From Actinopolyspora mortivallis DSM 44261 (GTDB lineage Bacteria > Actinomycetota > Actinomycetes > Mycobacteriales > Pseudonocardiaceae): a stretch of 64,000 bases of DNA. The number at the start of each line of letters is the position of its first letter. Position 1 is the first letter of the stretch. A program made the position numbers and the translations under genes. Of this stretch, positions 35,734-44,860 are shown in pieces. The stretch spans positions 3,825,021-3,889,020 of the forward strand of contig NZ_KB913024.1 of NCBI RefSeq assembly GCF_000384035.1, written 5' to 3'. Under the pieces are notes generated by a model. It saw only the letters and a program-made list of their open reading frames with translations, made no database searches and was not told the DNA's origin.

Positions 35734-36059
35734 TTTCCCGCCTCCAAGGTGCTTTGCGCGAAATACGGAGCCGAACCGGGCGACGCCGCGGATGCGATGG
35801 ATCCGGCGCGCCGAGCGACGTTCGGCGAACTCTGCACGTGCATACGACTAGAACAGCTACGAACGGTTTGTTCGCGCTTCCTTCGAGGTCGCTGCGACCG
35901 ACGGAGGTCAAACGTCGGTGGCCGGTCGGCGAGCGGTCCGGCCCCTTCGGTCGGGCTTGACCGCCATTCGGGTGAAGCGGCGGTTGAGTGTCCCGAGGAC
36001 TCCCACCGGGGAACCCACCAGGCCTGCCCACCCGGAGAGAGGCTCCCCTCCGGCGTCCG
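35734..36059. other. 326-bp stretch, nothing recognised
   Basis: Between the start of the hypothetical gene and the stop of the IclR gene, both on the minus strand. It probably holds the promoter of the hypothetical gene. Short AT-rich spots occur near 35850-35880. No hairpin longer than 7 bp and no protein-like frame were seen. Confidence 0.45.
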
Positions 36060-36821
36060 CTAACGGTTCTCCCCCTCCAGCTGCCTGCCGATCGCCTCGG
36101 CGGCCGGAGTCAGGATCCTGGCCAGTTTGGTCACCTCGGCCCGTGCGCTCTGCACCACCAGACCCAGTGCCGCGACGACACCCTCCCCCTCCCACACCGG
36201 CACGGCCACCGAACAGCTGCCGACGGTCATCTCCTCGGCCGTACGGGCGAAACCACGCTGCCGTACCCGCGCCAGTTCCCGCACGAGCCTGCCCGGCTCG
36301 GCGATCGTGTAAGGGGTGTGCCGCGCCAAGCCGCGCGCGCAGTACTCCTGCACCACGGCACGCGGCGCGTGTGCCAGCAGCACCTTGCCCACGCCCGTGG
36401 TGTGCAGCGGGAGACGCCCACCGCTGCGGGAGACGATCGGTATCGAACGGTGCCCGCTGAGCTTCTCCACGTAGACGGCTTCCAGGTCCTGCCGTACGGC
36501 CAGCTGCACATTGGCCCCGGTACGTTCGTGGAGCTGCTGCATGTGCGGTAGGGCGGTGCCGCGCAGTCCGGTGTGCACCGGGGCCAGCAGCCCGATCTCC
36601 CACAGCCGCAGCCCGATGGCGTACCTGCCGTCGTGCTCCCGCTGGAGCGCTCCCCAGCTCTCCAGTTCACCGACCAGCCGGTGGGCGGTGGCCAGCGGGA
36701 TCCCGGCACGCTGGGAGATCTCCGTGAGCGACAGTCGCGGAGACTCGGCGTCGAACGCGCTCAGCACACTGAACGCGCGCCCGGTCACGGTGCGCCCGGG
36801 TTCTCTGCTGTTACCCGCCAT
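36060..36821 (-). CDS. IclR-family transcriptional regulator
   Basis: A 253-residue regulator. Winged-helix domain at residues 10-75 (GRAFSVLSAFDAESPRLSLT, EISQRAGIPLATAHRLVGEL), then the IclR effector domain with VQLAVRQDLEAVYVEKLSG, LPLHTTGVGKVLLAH and the GFARTAEEMTVGSCSVAVPV substrate-pocket loop. ATG 36821 follows a strong GGAGGAGAGG. It lies 149 nt downstream of the MFS transporter gene on the same strand, so it may control that exporter or be co-transcribed with it. Confidence 0.92.
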   Translation of the reverse strand: MAGNSREPGRTVTGRAFSVLSAFDAESPRLSLTEISQRAGIPLATAHRLVGELESWGALQREHDGRYAIGLRLWEIGLLAPVHTGLRGTALPHMQQLHERTGANVQLAVRQDLEAVYVEKLSGHRSIPIVSRSGGRLPLHTTGVGKVLLAHAPRAVVQEYCARGLARHTPYTIAEPGRLVRELARVRQRGFARTAEEMTVGSCSVAVPVWEGEGVVAALGLVVQSARAEVTKLARILTPAAEAIGRQLEGENR

Positions 36822-36970
36822 CGGCCGAACCTCTCCTCCCGGAGCAAGCCTGTGCCGGGCAAGATACCGCCGACGGGCAACGGGATCCCCGCTCTTCCGG
36901 GATCGGGCCGGACACGAACCGTCGTTCGGGACCGGCCGGCGGAAGGCCGTGTTCATGTCACTGTGGACAC

Positions 36971-38161
36971 TCAACCTCTCCCGGCCGCCTCCGGACGGGC
37001 CCCGGCCCCCACCTGCGCCGGTCTGCCCGCCCCCAGCGCCGCGACCGAACCGGCCAGACAGACCACCATCAGCATGACCAGCGGCACCGACCATCCACCG
37101 GAGAGCTCGTGCAGCACCCCCATCAGCAGGGGACCGACCGCGGCCAGCAGGTACCCGACGGTCTGGGCCAGGGCCGACAGCCGGGAGGCCACGGCGGAGT
37201 CGGCCGCCCGCAGGCCGAGCACGCTCAACGCGAGTCCGAACAGCGCCCCCATGCCGAAACCGAGCACCACCGAGCAGACCCACATCCAGGAAAGCGGGGC
37301 CAAAAACACCCCGAGCAGCCCGAGTGCCGAGACCGCGAACAGTCCCACGGCCGGAACACGCTGCCCCCGCGCACGCCCCACGAGCAACGGCAGGGACATG
37401 GCCCCCACCGCCTGGACCAGTGTGGACACCGACAGCACCAGCCCCGCCTCGGTGGCCGACATCCCCCTGTCCCGCACCACGGTCGGCAACCATCCGAAGA
37501 CCACGTAGGCCAGCAGCGACTGCAACCCCATGAAGGCGGTCACCTGCCACGCCAACGGACTGCGCAGCACCTCGGTGAATCCGCCGGTGGACTCGTCCGG
37601 ACGGTGCCGTCCGGCGCCGAGCACCAGCGGCAGCCAGACCAGCGCGGCCAGCACCGCCAGACCCGCCAGCACCAACAGCGGCACCCGCCAGCTGTGACCC
37701 GCGGCCCGCATCAGCGGCACGGCGAACGCGGCCGCGGCACTGCTGCCCAGGGTGAGGAACACCGTGTACATCGAGGTGACCAGGGTCACCCGTTCCGAGT
37801 GCTCCCGCTTGATCAGGGCGGGAAGGGTCACGTTGGCGATCCCCACGGCGGCACCGACCACCACGGTCCCGCCGAACAACGTGACCACCCCCGGACCGGC
37901 CCGGAGCAGGCTGCCCACCACCAGCAGGGGGACGCACACGGCGATCACGCCCTCGTCCCCCAGACGTCGACGGATCACGGCGGCCCCCGGAGCGAAAACC
38001 CCCAGGCACACCACCGGAAGCGTCGGGAGCACACCGGCCGTCGCCGGGGAGAGCTCCAGATCGGCGGCGATGTCCGGCAACAGCGCCCCGGCGGCGGTGA
38101 AGGGCGGACGCAGGTTCAGCGCCAGCACCGCCACGGCCACCAACAACCACACCGAACGCAC
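36971..38161 (-). CDS. MFS transporter, CynX/NimT-like
   Basis: A major facilitator with about 12 hydrophobic helices and a length of 396 residues from GTG 38161, which sits five bases after GGGGGAGG; an adjacent GTG at 38164 is too close to the ribosome site. The N-terminus (LNLRPPFTAAGALLPDIAADL) and the STLVQAVGAMSLPLLVGRAR segment are typical of the CynX/NimT (cyanate/2-nitroimidazole) subgroup. Direction and substrate are unknown. The IclR regulator follows. Confidence 0.9.
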   Translation of the reverse strand: MRSVWLLVAVAVLALNLRPPFTAAGALLPDIAADLELSPATAGVLPTLPVVCLGVFAPGAAVIRRRLGDEGVIAVCVPLLVVGSLLRAGPGVVTLFGGTVVVGAAVGIANVTLPALIKREHSERVTLVTSMYTVFLTLGSSAAAAFAVPLMRAAGHSWRVPLLVLAGLAVLAALVWLPLVLGAGRHRPDESTGGFTEVLRSPLAWQVTAFMGLQSLLAYVVFGWLPTVVRDRGMSATEAGLVLSVSTLVQAVGAMSLPLLVGRARGQRVPAVGLFAVSALGLLGVFLAPLSWMWVCSVVLGFGMGALFGLALSVLGLRAADSAVASRLSALAQTVGYLLAAVGPLLMGVLHELSGGWSVPLVMLMVVCLAGSVAALGAGRPAQVGAGARPEAAGRG

Positions 38162-38394
38162 CACGGCCTCCCCCGTCGGGTGACACCAGTCCCGACTGTC
38201 CACCCCATCACGAAACGCGGACACGGGGAACGGAAACACCCACTCATCCCACCTGTTGCGACGAGTGGGGGACGAGGCGCCACGGAAACGTCACGAAAAC
38301 CACGCTCGGAACGGCAGGTGCGCAAACCACGCTCCTCCACCTCGCCGAGCCTCGGTTCGGCCACCCCGAACCGGGCATTCGGCACAATGGTCCC

Positions 38395-39828
38395 GTGGTG
38401 ATCACTCTGTCCCTGCTCGGCGGCCTGCTGTTGATCGCGGTGATCATCGCGGCCAACGGGTACTTCGTCGCCCAGGAATTCGCGTTCATGACCGTCGACC
38501 GGGCCAGGTTGGAGGCCCAGGCCGAACAGGGTGACCGGATCGCGGACCGGATGCTGCGGGTGACCCGTCGGACGTCGTTCATGCTCTCCGGCGCCCAGCT
38601 GGGAATCACCGTGACGGGCCTGCTGGTCGGTTACGTCGCCGAACCCCTGGTCGGCAGCGCCGTGGGAGAACTCCTCGGCGGCGCGGGCGTGCCCTCGGGC
38701 GTGGGCATCGCGATCGGCACCGTGGGGGTGCTGGTGGTGTCCACCTTCGTGCAGATGCTGTTCGGGGAACTGTTCCCCAAGAACCTCGCCATCGCCCAGC
38801 CCTACCGACTCGCGCGGTGGCTGTCGGCGTCCACGGTGCTCTACATGCGCCTGGCGGGTTGGCTGATCTGGTTCTTCGACCGTGCCTCGACCGGGTTGCT
38901 GCGGCTGTTGCGGATCACACCGGTGCACGACGTCGAACACGCGGCCAACCCCAGGGACCTGCAACGGATCGTGACCGCCTCCCGACAGGCGGGAGAACTG
39001 CCCGGCGAACTCTCCCTGCTGCTGGACCGAGTGCTGGACTTCCCCGAACGGGACGTCGAGCACGCCCTGGTACCACGTTCCCAGGTGGACGTGCTCGGCG
39101 ACGACACCACGCTCGACGAGGTGCGCCGGACCATGAGCCGGGGGCACTCCCGTTATCCGGTGCTCGACGGCGAGGACGAGATCGTGGGGGTCGTGCACCT
39201 CGTCGACGTGCTGGAGGCGATGGCCGGGGAGGACACGGGAGCCGACCGGCGCCCCGTCACCGGGATCGTCCGCCCCGCCACCATCCTCCCCACCCTGATG
39301 TCGCTGCCCGACGCGGTCACGACGATGCTGGAGTCCCGCGACAGGTTGGCCTGCGTGGTCGACGAGTACGGCGGCTTCGCCGGGATCCTCACGGTCGAGG
39401 ACCTCGCCGAGGAGCTGGTCGGTGAGCTCACCGACGAACACGACGTCGACGAACGCCCCCACCTGGTCTCCACCGGAGACGGCGGGCAGTGGCGGGTGCG
39501 GGGTGACGCCCCCCTCGACGAGGTCGAGCGCGAACTCGCCCACCCCCTTCCCCGGGGGGACTACGAGACCGTCTCCGGTCTCGTCATCGCCCACCACGGG
39601 GCGCTTCCCGAAGAGAACACGGTGGTCGAGGTCCGGCTTCCGAACGACCCGACCGAGCTGGCCCACGAGCGGCACCCTCCGACCCGGACGCTGCGGGCCA
39701 CCGTCCTCGAGGTCGAGCACCACGTCCCCGCGGAACTGGTCCTGGAACTGCACGAACACGGCTCGGAGACGGACCCCTCCGAGTCCGACGACCGGTCGAG
39801 CCCCGGCTCCGGTCACGAGGAGTCCTGA
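38395..39828 (+). CDS. CNNM/CBS-domain transporter (CorC-type)
   Basis: A 477-residue HlyC/CorC-family protein. N-terminal CNNM (DUF21) membrane domain with four helices (residues 1-200; FGELFPKNLAIAQPYRLA is the conserved core), a CBS pair (about 215-345; VPRSQVDVLGDDT, GHSRYPVLDG, VVDEYGGFAGILTVEDLAEE) and a C-terminal CorC_HlyC domain. Such proteins are linked to Mg, Co or Na ion export. GTG 38395. The stop overlaps the start of the second CNNM gene by one base, so translation is coupled. Confidence 0.92.
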   Translation: MVITLSLLGGLLLIAVIIAANGYFVAQEFAFMTVDRARLEAQAEQGDRIADRMLRVTRRTSFMLSGAQLGITVTGLLVGYVAEPLVGSAVGELLGGAGVPSGVGIAIGTVGVLVVSTFVQMLFGELFPKNLAIAQPYRLARWLSASTVLYMRLAGWLIWFFDRASTGLLRLLRITPVHDVEHAANPRDLQRIVTASRQAGELPGELSLLLDRVLDFPERDVEHALVPRSQVDVLGDDTTLDEVRRTMSRGHSRYPVLDGEDEIVGVVHLVDVLEAMAGEDTGADRRPVTGIVRPATILPTLMSLPDAVTTMLESRDRLACVVDEYGGFAGILTVEDLAEELVGELTDEHDVDERPHLVSTGDGGQWRVRGDAPLDEVERELAHPLPRGDYETVSGLVIAHHGALPEENTVVEVRLPNDPTELAHERHPPTRTLRATVLEVEHHVPAELVLELHEHGSETDPSESDDRSSPGSGHEES

Positions 39829-40850
39829 TGTACGGCCCCTGGACGGCCACGCTGACCACCGTCGCGATCATCACGGCCAGTGCGCTGTTCGTCTCGATCG
39901 AGTTCGCCACCATCGGCGCGCGGCGAACCCGCCTGGAGGAGCGGGCGACCACCAGCCGCGCGGGTCGAGCGGCCCTGCGCAACGCCTCGGAACTCTCGGT
40001 GCTGCTCGCGGGCTGCCAGCTCGGCATCACCGCCTGCACCCTGGCGCTGGGCGCGATCACCGAACCGGCCGTGGAACACGCGGTGGAACCCGTGTTCGCC
40101 GCCTTCGGCCTGCCCCACTGGCTCAGCGGCACGATGGCGTTCGTGCTCGCGCTGCTGCTGGTGACCTTCCTGCATCTGGTGGTGGGGGAGATGGCACCCA
40201 AGTCGTGGGCGATCACCCACCCCGAGCGCTCTGCCGTGCTGCTCGCCGTGCCCATGCGCGGCTTCATGTGGCTGTTCCGTCCCGTGCTGACGCTGCTCAA
40301 CCGTGCCGCGAACGGACTCGTCGAGGCGCTCGGGGTGCGACCGGTCGAGGAGGTCTCCATCGAACAGGGTCCCGACGAGCTGCGCCAACTCGTGCGGCAC
40401 TCCGCCGAGAGCGGCGACCTCGACGCCTGGTCCTCCGACCAACTGGCGGGTGCGCTCGAACTGACCCGACTGCGCGTCGGGGACCTCACCAGCGAGGAGC
40501 CGATCGTGGCCGTGCCCCGCACGGCCACCGTCGCCGACGTGTGGACCGCCAGCCGCGAGTCCGGGCACCTGCGGGTTCTCGTGGGGCCGCCCGAAGCGCC
40601 CACCGGGCTGGTGCACGTCCGCGACACCCTCACCCTCGCCGCAGGTCGGCCCCTCGACGGCCTCGTCCGGGACTGCTCCGCACTGGAGTCGAACACCACC
40701 GTGCTCGACGCCCTGTCCCGGATGCGACGGACCAGTACCCAGTTGGCCCTCGTGCGCACGGGCGGGCGAACGGTCGGAGTGGTGACCATCTCGGACATGT
40801 TGAAGGGGCTCTTCCCTCCGCGCACGGCCCGGGAAACCGGTGGGGCGTAG
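39828..40850 (+). CDS. second CNNM/CBS-domain transporter, short form
   Basis: 340 residues, sharing the CNNM core (FLHLVVGEMAPKSWAITHPE) and two CBS motifs (about 200-330) with the preceding gene but ending before a CorC_HlyC domain. Starts at ATG 39828 inside the preceding stop (TGATG). The tandem pair of a long and a short CNNM protein is common in actinobacteria and suggests a heteromeric transporter. Downstream lies a strong hairpin on the tRNA side. Confidence 0.92.
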   Translation: MYGPWTATLTTVAIITASALFVSIEFATIGARRTRLEERATTSRAGRAALRNASELSVLLAGCQLGITACTLALGAITEPAVEHAVEPVFAAFGLPHWLSGTMAFVLALLLVTFLHLVVGEMAPKSWAITHPERSAVLLAVPMRGFMWLFRPVLTLLNRAANGLVEALGVRPVEEVSIEQGPDELRQLVRHSAESGDLDAWSSDQLAGALELTRLRVGDLTSEEPIVAVPRTATVADVWTASRESGHLRVLVGPPEAPTGLVHVRDTLTLAAGRPLDGLVRDCSALESNTTVLDALSRMRRTSTQLALVRTGGRTVGVVTISDMLKGLFPPRTARETGGA

Positions 40851-41006
40851 GCCCGCCTCGGGAGCCGAGCGGGCGGAAGGCGGGCTTGGAGGGTTCCGCA
40901 GCGGCCGAAACCCCGAGAGCGAAGTTTCTACTGTGACCGCGAGCCGATCCAGCGACAACACCCTCCACTGGGGAGGGACAGGTGAGACATCCCACCACAC
41001 ACGAGA

Positions 41007-41047
41007 AACCGGGGAGAGCCCCACCGACGGTGGAACTCTCCCCGGTT
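41007..41047. terminator. 12-bp perfect hairpin, tRNA terminator
   Basis: AACCGGGGAGAG at 41007-41018 pairs perfectly with CTCTCCCCGGTT at 41036-41047, with a smaller CCCACCG/CGGTGG stem inside the loop. It lies 39 nt beyond the tRNA 3' end (minus strand) and 157 nt after the CNNM gene stop. Confidence 0.75.
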
Positions 41048-41085
41048 ACGTCCTGCGGACCAACACCGACCGTGTCGGCGGTCCC

Positions 41086-41172
41086 TGGTGGGCGAGGGGG
41101 GATTTGAACCCCCATGTCCTTTCGGACACACGGACCTGAACCGTGCGCGTCTACCTATTCCGCCACCCGCCC
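41086..41172 (-). tRNA. tRNA-Leu (anticodon CAG)
   Basis: On the minus strand: acceptor GGGCGGG pairs with CTCGCCC (one G-U), discriminator A, and an encoded CCA end at 41086-41088. The anticodon stem CACGG/CCGTG closes the loop TTCAGGT with anticodon CAG. A long variable arm (GTGTCCGAAAGGACAT) marks a class II tRNA, and the T arm reads GGGGGTTCAAATCCCCC. All of this fits tRNA-Leu decoding CUG, the dominant Leu codon here. Confidence 0.97.
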
Positions 41173-41391
41173 GTGGCTGTTGTCGACGACTCTACACCAT
41201 CCCGATCCCACCCCCGAAACCGGGGGGTGTTCCGACTGAAGGGACAATCGCCGGAGCGACGAGCCCGTACAATCGGTCCGGGACCACGTGTCGTGATCGA
41301 CGTTCCCAGGTTAGCACGGCACGTTCGGGTGGAACCGCACAGGGGCCACCCCGGAACCGACGTAGTGGCTGTAACGGCTCGTCGCCCCAGA

Positions 41392-41397
41392 TACGAT
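41392..41397 (+). promoter_or_regulatory. candidate -10 element of fhaA operon
   Basis: TACGAT in GATACGATGG lies 35 nt upstream of the fhaA start and resembles an actinobacterial -10. The corresponding -35 position (CTGTAA) is weak, so use is uncertain. Confidence 0.3.
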
Positions 41398-41431
41398 GGG
41401 CCGCAGGAGTCGAGAGTGTGGAGGGATTGCC

Positions 41432-42847
41432 GTGGGCCTCGTGCAGCGCTTCGAGCGCAGGCTCGAAGGCATCGTCGGCAATAGCTTCGCGCGCGTGTTC
41501 GGCGGCAAGGTGGTCCCTCAGGAGGTCGCCCAGTCCCTCCAGCGGGAGGCTGAGCTACAGGTCCGTGAACTCGCGGGCGGCAGGCTGCTCGCCTGCAACC
41601 ACTACGTGGTGCAGTTGAGTCCCACCGATCACGAACGACTCGTGGAGGACGAGAGTCGGGTCACCGACCTTCTCGCCGACTGCGTTCAGGAGCATCTCAC
41701 CGAACAACGGTGGGACACGTATGGTGACGTCGTAGTCTCCCTGGAGCGCTCTGAGACGCTGCACACGGGACAGTTTCGAATCAGTTCGTCCGTCGACCCC
41801 GACGTAAGCCGACGGCCGGCAACACCTCGTACCGCAGGAGACCGACCCATGAGTCAGCCACCAGGCCAATATCCCCAGGGGGATCCGTACGGCCAGCAGG
41901 GGCAGTACGGCTACGACCAGGCCCAATACGGGCAGGACCCGAACTTCCCCTACGGTCAGCCCGGCTACGACCAGGGCTACGGCCAGCCCGGTGGTGCGTA
42001 CCCACAGTCCGGTGGCTTCCCCGACCAGGGCTACGGACAGCCCGCACCCCCGCCACCGCCACCGGCCTACGGACAGCCCGGCTACGACCAGGGCTACGGC
42101 CAACCCGGCGGTGCGTACCCACAGTCCGGCGGCTTCCCCGACCAGGCCTACGGACAGCAACCCCCCGGATACGGGCAACCGCCCGCCTACGGGCAACCCG
42201 GCTACGACCAGGGCTACGGACAGCCCGCACCCCCGCCGCCGCCACCGGCCTACGGACAGCCCGGCTACGACCAGGGCTACGGCCAACCCGGCGGTGCGTA
42301 CCCACAGTCCGGCGGCTTCCCCGACCAGGCCTACGGACAACAGCCCCCCGGATACGGCCAGCCCCCGGGGTACGAGCAGGCCTACGCCCAGCCGCCCGGC
42401 TACGGCCAGCCCCAGCCCGGCGGTGCGTACCCACAGTCCGGCGGCTTCCCCGACCAGGCCTACGGACAGCCCGCACCCCCGCCGCCGCCACCGGCCTACG
42501 GACAACCCGCACCCCCGCCTCCCGGCCCCGGCGGCTACCCCGACGCCGCCCCCCGACAGCTGACCGCCACCCTGCAACTCGACGACGGCTCGAACCGCTC
42601 GTACACCCTGCAGCACGGCAGCAACGTGATCGGGCGCGGCCAGGACGGACAGTTCCGGTTGCCCGACACCGGTGTCTCGCGCAGGCACATCGAGATCCAC
42701 TGGGACGGGCAGGCCGCCATGCTGGCCGACCTCGGTTCCACCAACGGAACCACGGTCAACGGCACCCCGGTGCAGACCTGGCAACTGGCGGATGGCGACG
42801 TCATCCGCATCGGCCACTCGTCGCTGGTGTTCCGGGCGCACGGGTGA
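41432..42847 (+). CDS. fhaA: FhaA, DUF3662 and FHA domain protein
   Basis: 471 residues from GTG 41432, preceded by GAGGG. The N-terminal DUF3662 domain (about 1-125; [20 protein letters not shown]) is followed by a 230-residue low-complexity linker built from Tyr-Gly-Gln-Pro repeats, and then a C-terminal FHA domain (about 380-470; [36 protein letters not shown]) that binds phosphothreonine. In mycobacteria FhaA is phosphorylated by PknB and binds MviN/FhaB partners to restrain lipid II flow. First gene of the seven-gene operon. The linker is encoded by near-identical DNA repeats. Confidence 0.95.
   Translation: MGLVQRFERRLEGIVGNSFARVFGGKVVPQEVAQSLQREAELQVRELAGGRLLACNHYVVQLSPTDHERLVEDESRVTDLLADCVQEHLTEQRWDTYGDVVVSLERSETLHTGQFRISSSVDPDVSRRPATPRTAGDRPMSQPPGQYPQGDPYGQQGQYGYDQAQYGQDPNFPYGQPGYDQGYGQPGGAYPQSGGFPDQGYGQPAPPPPPPAYGQPGYDQGYGQPGGAYPQSGGFPDQAYGQQPPGYGQPPAYGQPGYDQGYGQPAPPPPPPAYGQPGYDQGYGQPGGAYPQSGGFPDQAYGQQPPGYGQPPGYEQAYAQPPGYGQPQPGGAYPQSGGFPDQAYGQPAPPPPPPAYGQPAPPPPGPGGYPDAAPRQLTATLQLDDGSNRSYTLQHGSNVIGRGQDGQFRLPDTGVSRRHIEIHWDGQAAMLADLGSTNGTTVNGTPVQTWQLADGDVIRIGHSSLVFRAHG
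41885..42520. repeat. tandem DNA repeats in fhaA linker
   Basis: A unit containing GGTGCGTACCCACAGTCCGG recurs at four positions (GCGTA at 41996, 42113, 42296 and 42425; spacings 117, 183 and 129 bp). One block of about 120 bp (42039-42160) is repeated nearly identically at 42222-42343. All spacings are multiples of three, so copy-number change keeps the reading frame. Confidence 0.85.
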
Positions 42848-42902
42848 CCCGCTTCACACGACCGCGAGAGGCCGACCGACGAGGTAGGAGCGTCCCCGAC
42901 AA

Positions 42903-43376
42903 GTGTCCGAGCTGGTGATTCAGCTGACCAGAGTAGGGTTTCTCGCCCTGCTCTGGTTGTTCGTACTGGCAGCACTGCGCGTGGTGCGTTCCGACCTGCG
43001 GTCGGCCTCCGGACTGAAGGTGCCCGTACCGGGCTCCGAGAAGAAGGCCTCCGGCAAACAGCCCCGCACCGCACCGAAGTCGAAGTCACCACGCCAGCTG
43101 GTGGTCACCGAGGGTGCGTTGGCGGGAACCCGTATCACACTGGAAGGTCGCCCCATCATGATCGGTCGCGCCGACGACTCCACGCTCGTCCTGGACGACG
43201 ACTACGCCTCGACGCGGCACGCGAGGCTGTCGATGCAGGGCCAGGACTGGTATGTGGAAGACCTTGGCTCCACCAACGGCACATACCTCGATCGGGCTAA
43301 GGTCTCGGGGCCGACCAAGGTTCCGGTCGGAACTCCCATCCGCATCGGCAAGACCGTGATCGAGCTGCGCTCATGA
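42903..43376 (+). CDS. fhaB: FhaB/FipA, membrane FHA protein
   Basis: 157 residues from GTG 42903. One N-terminal transmembrane helix (about 8-28, VGFLALLWLFVLAALRVV), a basic linker (about 45-70) and a C-terminal FHA domain (about 75-157; IMIGRADDSTLVLDDDYAS, ARLSMQGQDWYVEDLGSTNG). The Thr in the linker region near KSPRQLVVTEG would be a kinase target in mycobacterial FipA; which residue is used here cannot be seen. The stop overlaps the pstP start (ATGA). Confidence 0.94.
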   Translation: MSELVIQLTRVGFLALLWLFVLAALRVVRSDLRSASGLKVPVPGSEKKASGKQPRTAPKSKSPRQLVVTEGALAGTRITLEGRPIMIGRADDSTLVLDDDYASTRHARLSMQGQDWYVEDLGSTNGTYLDRAKVSGPTKVPVGTPIRIGKTVIELRS

Positions 43377-44860
43377 CCCTCGTTCTCCACTACGCGGCCC
43401 GCAGTGACCGTGGTCTGGTTCGTTCCAACAACCAGGACTCGGTCTACGCCGGCCCACGACTCCTCGCCATCGCGGACGGCATGGGTGGGCACGCGGCAGG
43501 TGAGGTGGCCAGCAAGGTCGTCATCGCCGCGCTCGCCCCACTGGACGACGACGAGCCGGGCGACGACCTGCTCGGTCATCTGCACGGTGCCATGCTGTCC
43601 GGCAACAACGCGATCTCGGAGCTGGTCGCCAGCGATCCGGATCTCGACGGGATGGGCACGACCCTCACCGCGATACTGTTCGCGGGCAGCAAACTCGGAC
43701 TGATCCACATCGGTGACTCCCGGGCCTACCAGGTCAGGAACGGCGAGCTCACCCAGATCACCCACGACGACACCTTCGTGCAGTCGCTGATCGACGAGGG
43801 CAGGATCACCGAGGAGGAGGCCGCCAGCCACCCGCAGCGCTCGTTGCTGCTGCGCGCCCTCACCGGACACGAGGTCGAACCCAGCCTCGCCGTCCGCGAG
43901 GCCCGCGCCGGGGATCGCTACCTGCTCTGCTCCGACGGTCTGTCCAGTGTGGTCAGCGAAGAGACCATTTCCGAGGCACTGCGGATCGACGACCCGCAAC
44001 AGTCCGCGGACAGGCTGATCGAACTCGCCCTGAGGGGCGGGGGGCCGGACAACGTCACCGTGATCGTGGCCGACGTGGTCGACGTGGAGTTCGGCGACGA
44101 CGCCCCGATCGTGGCCGGTGCCGCCGGCTTCGGCGAGCAGCCGACCCAACCACAGCCCGACTCGGCGGCGGCCCGGGCCTCCGCTGCCACCCGCCCCCCG
44201 CGGGAACCGCAACGGGACGAGGTCACGAGTCCACCCCCGGACCCTCCACGACGCAGGCGATGGTTACGGGGCATGGTGGTCGCCTGTGGCGTGCTGGCAC
44301 TGTTCGCGGGTCTGGTGTTCGCGGGCCGGTGGTGGGTGTTCAGCCAGTTCTACGTGGGAGTGGACCAGTCCCGGCACGTGGCCATCTTCCAGGGCGTGCA
44401 GGGAAGCGTGCTCGGAGTCAGCCTCAACCGACGCCTGGAGGGATCCTGCCCTCCCAGCGCCGCCGAAGGGTGCGAGCCCATCGGCGTCAAGGACCTGAAG
44501 GAGGCGCAGCGCTCCAACGTGACCGACGGGATCACCCAGCTCAACAGCCTGGAGGACGCCCGCCAGACGGTGCACCGGCTGCGCCTGACCGCCCTGCTGC
44601 CCCCGTGCGAGTCCACCGAGAACAAGAAGGACGAGCGACGCGAGGACGGAAACGGCTCCGAACGGAACGGCGCGGACAACGACTCCGGAAACGAGCAGGC
44701 CTCCGGTGACTCCGCGACCTCAGCGCCCCCCCAACAGGACGAGAACCGTCCTCCCGAGGGGAGTTCCGCCCGGAACACGCCGGAGGAGACCCAGCCCGAG
44801 GGAACCCCGCTGCGATCCGAGGAGCCGAACCCGGGTGTCAACTGCCGGACGGTGAGCTGA
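43373..44860 (+). CDS. pstP: PP2C-type Ser/Thr phosphatase PstP
   Basis: 495 residues. The N-terminal PPM phosphatase domain (about 1-240) holds the metal-binding set: SNNQDSV, ADGMGGHAAGE, HIGDSRAY, LCSDGLSSVV and GGGPDNVTVIV. A juxtamembrane linker rich in Pro/Arg, one transmembrane helix (about 305-325) and an extracellular domain of about 150 residues with an acidic, low-complexity end follow. It reverses phosphorylation by PknA/PknB. Start overlaps fhaB; stop overlaps rodA (TGATG). Confidence 0.95.
   Translation: MTLVLHYAARSDRGLVRSNNQDSVYAGPRLLAIADGMGGHAAGEVASKVVIAALAPLDDDEPGDDLLGHLHGAMLSGNNAISELVASDPDLDGMGTTLTAILFAGSKLGLIHIGDSRAYQVRNGELTQITHDDTFVQSLIDEGRITEEEAASHPQRSLLLRALTGHEVEPSLAVREARAGDRYLLCSDGLSSVVSEETISEALRIDDPQQSADRLIELALRGGGPDNVTVIVADVVDVEFGDDAPIVAGAAGFGEQPTQPQPDSAAARASAATRPPREPQRDEVTSPPPDPPRRRRWLRGMVVACGVLALFAGLVFAGRWWVFSQFYVGVDQSRHVAIFQGVQGSVLGVSLNRRLEGSCPPSAAEGCEPIGVKDLKEAQRSNVTDGITQLNSLEDARQTVHRLRLTALLPPCESTENKKDERREDGNGSERNGADNDSGNEQASGDSATSAPPQQDENRPPEGSSARNTPEETQPEGTPLRSEEPNPGVNCRTVS

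Noticed and set aside
41885-42520. CRISPR-like regularly spaced repeats
   Set aside because: The repeats encode the FhaA low-complexity linker, spacings are uneven multiples of three, and no cas gene is near.
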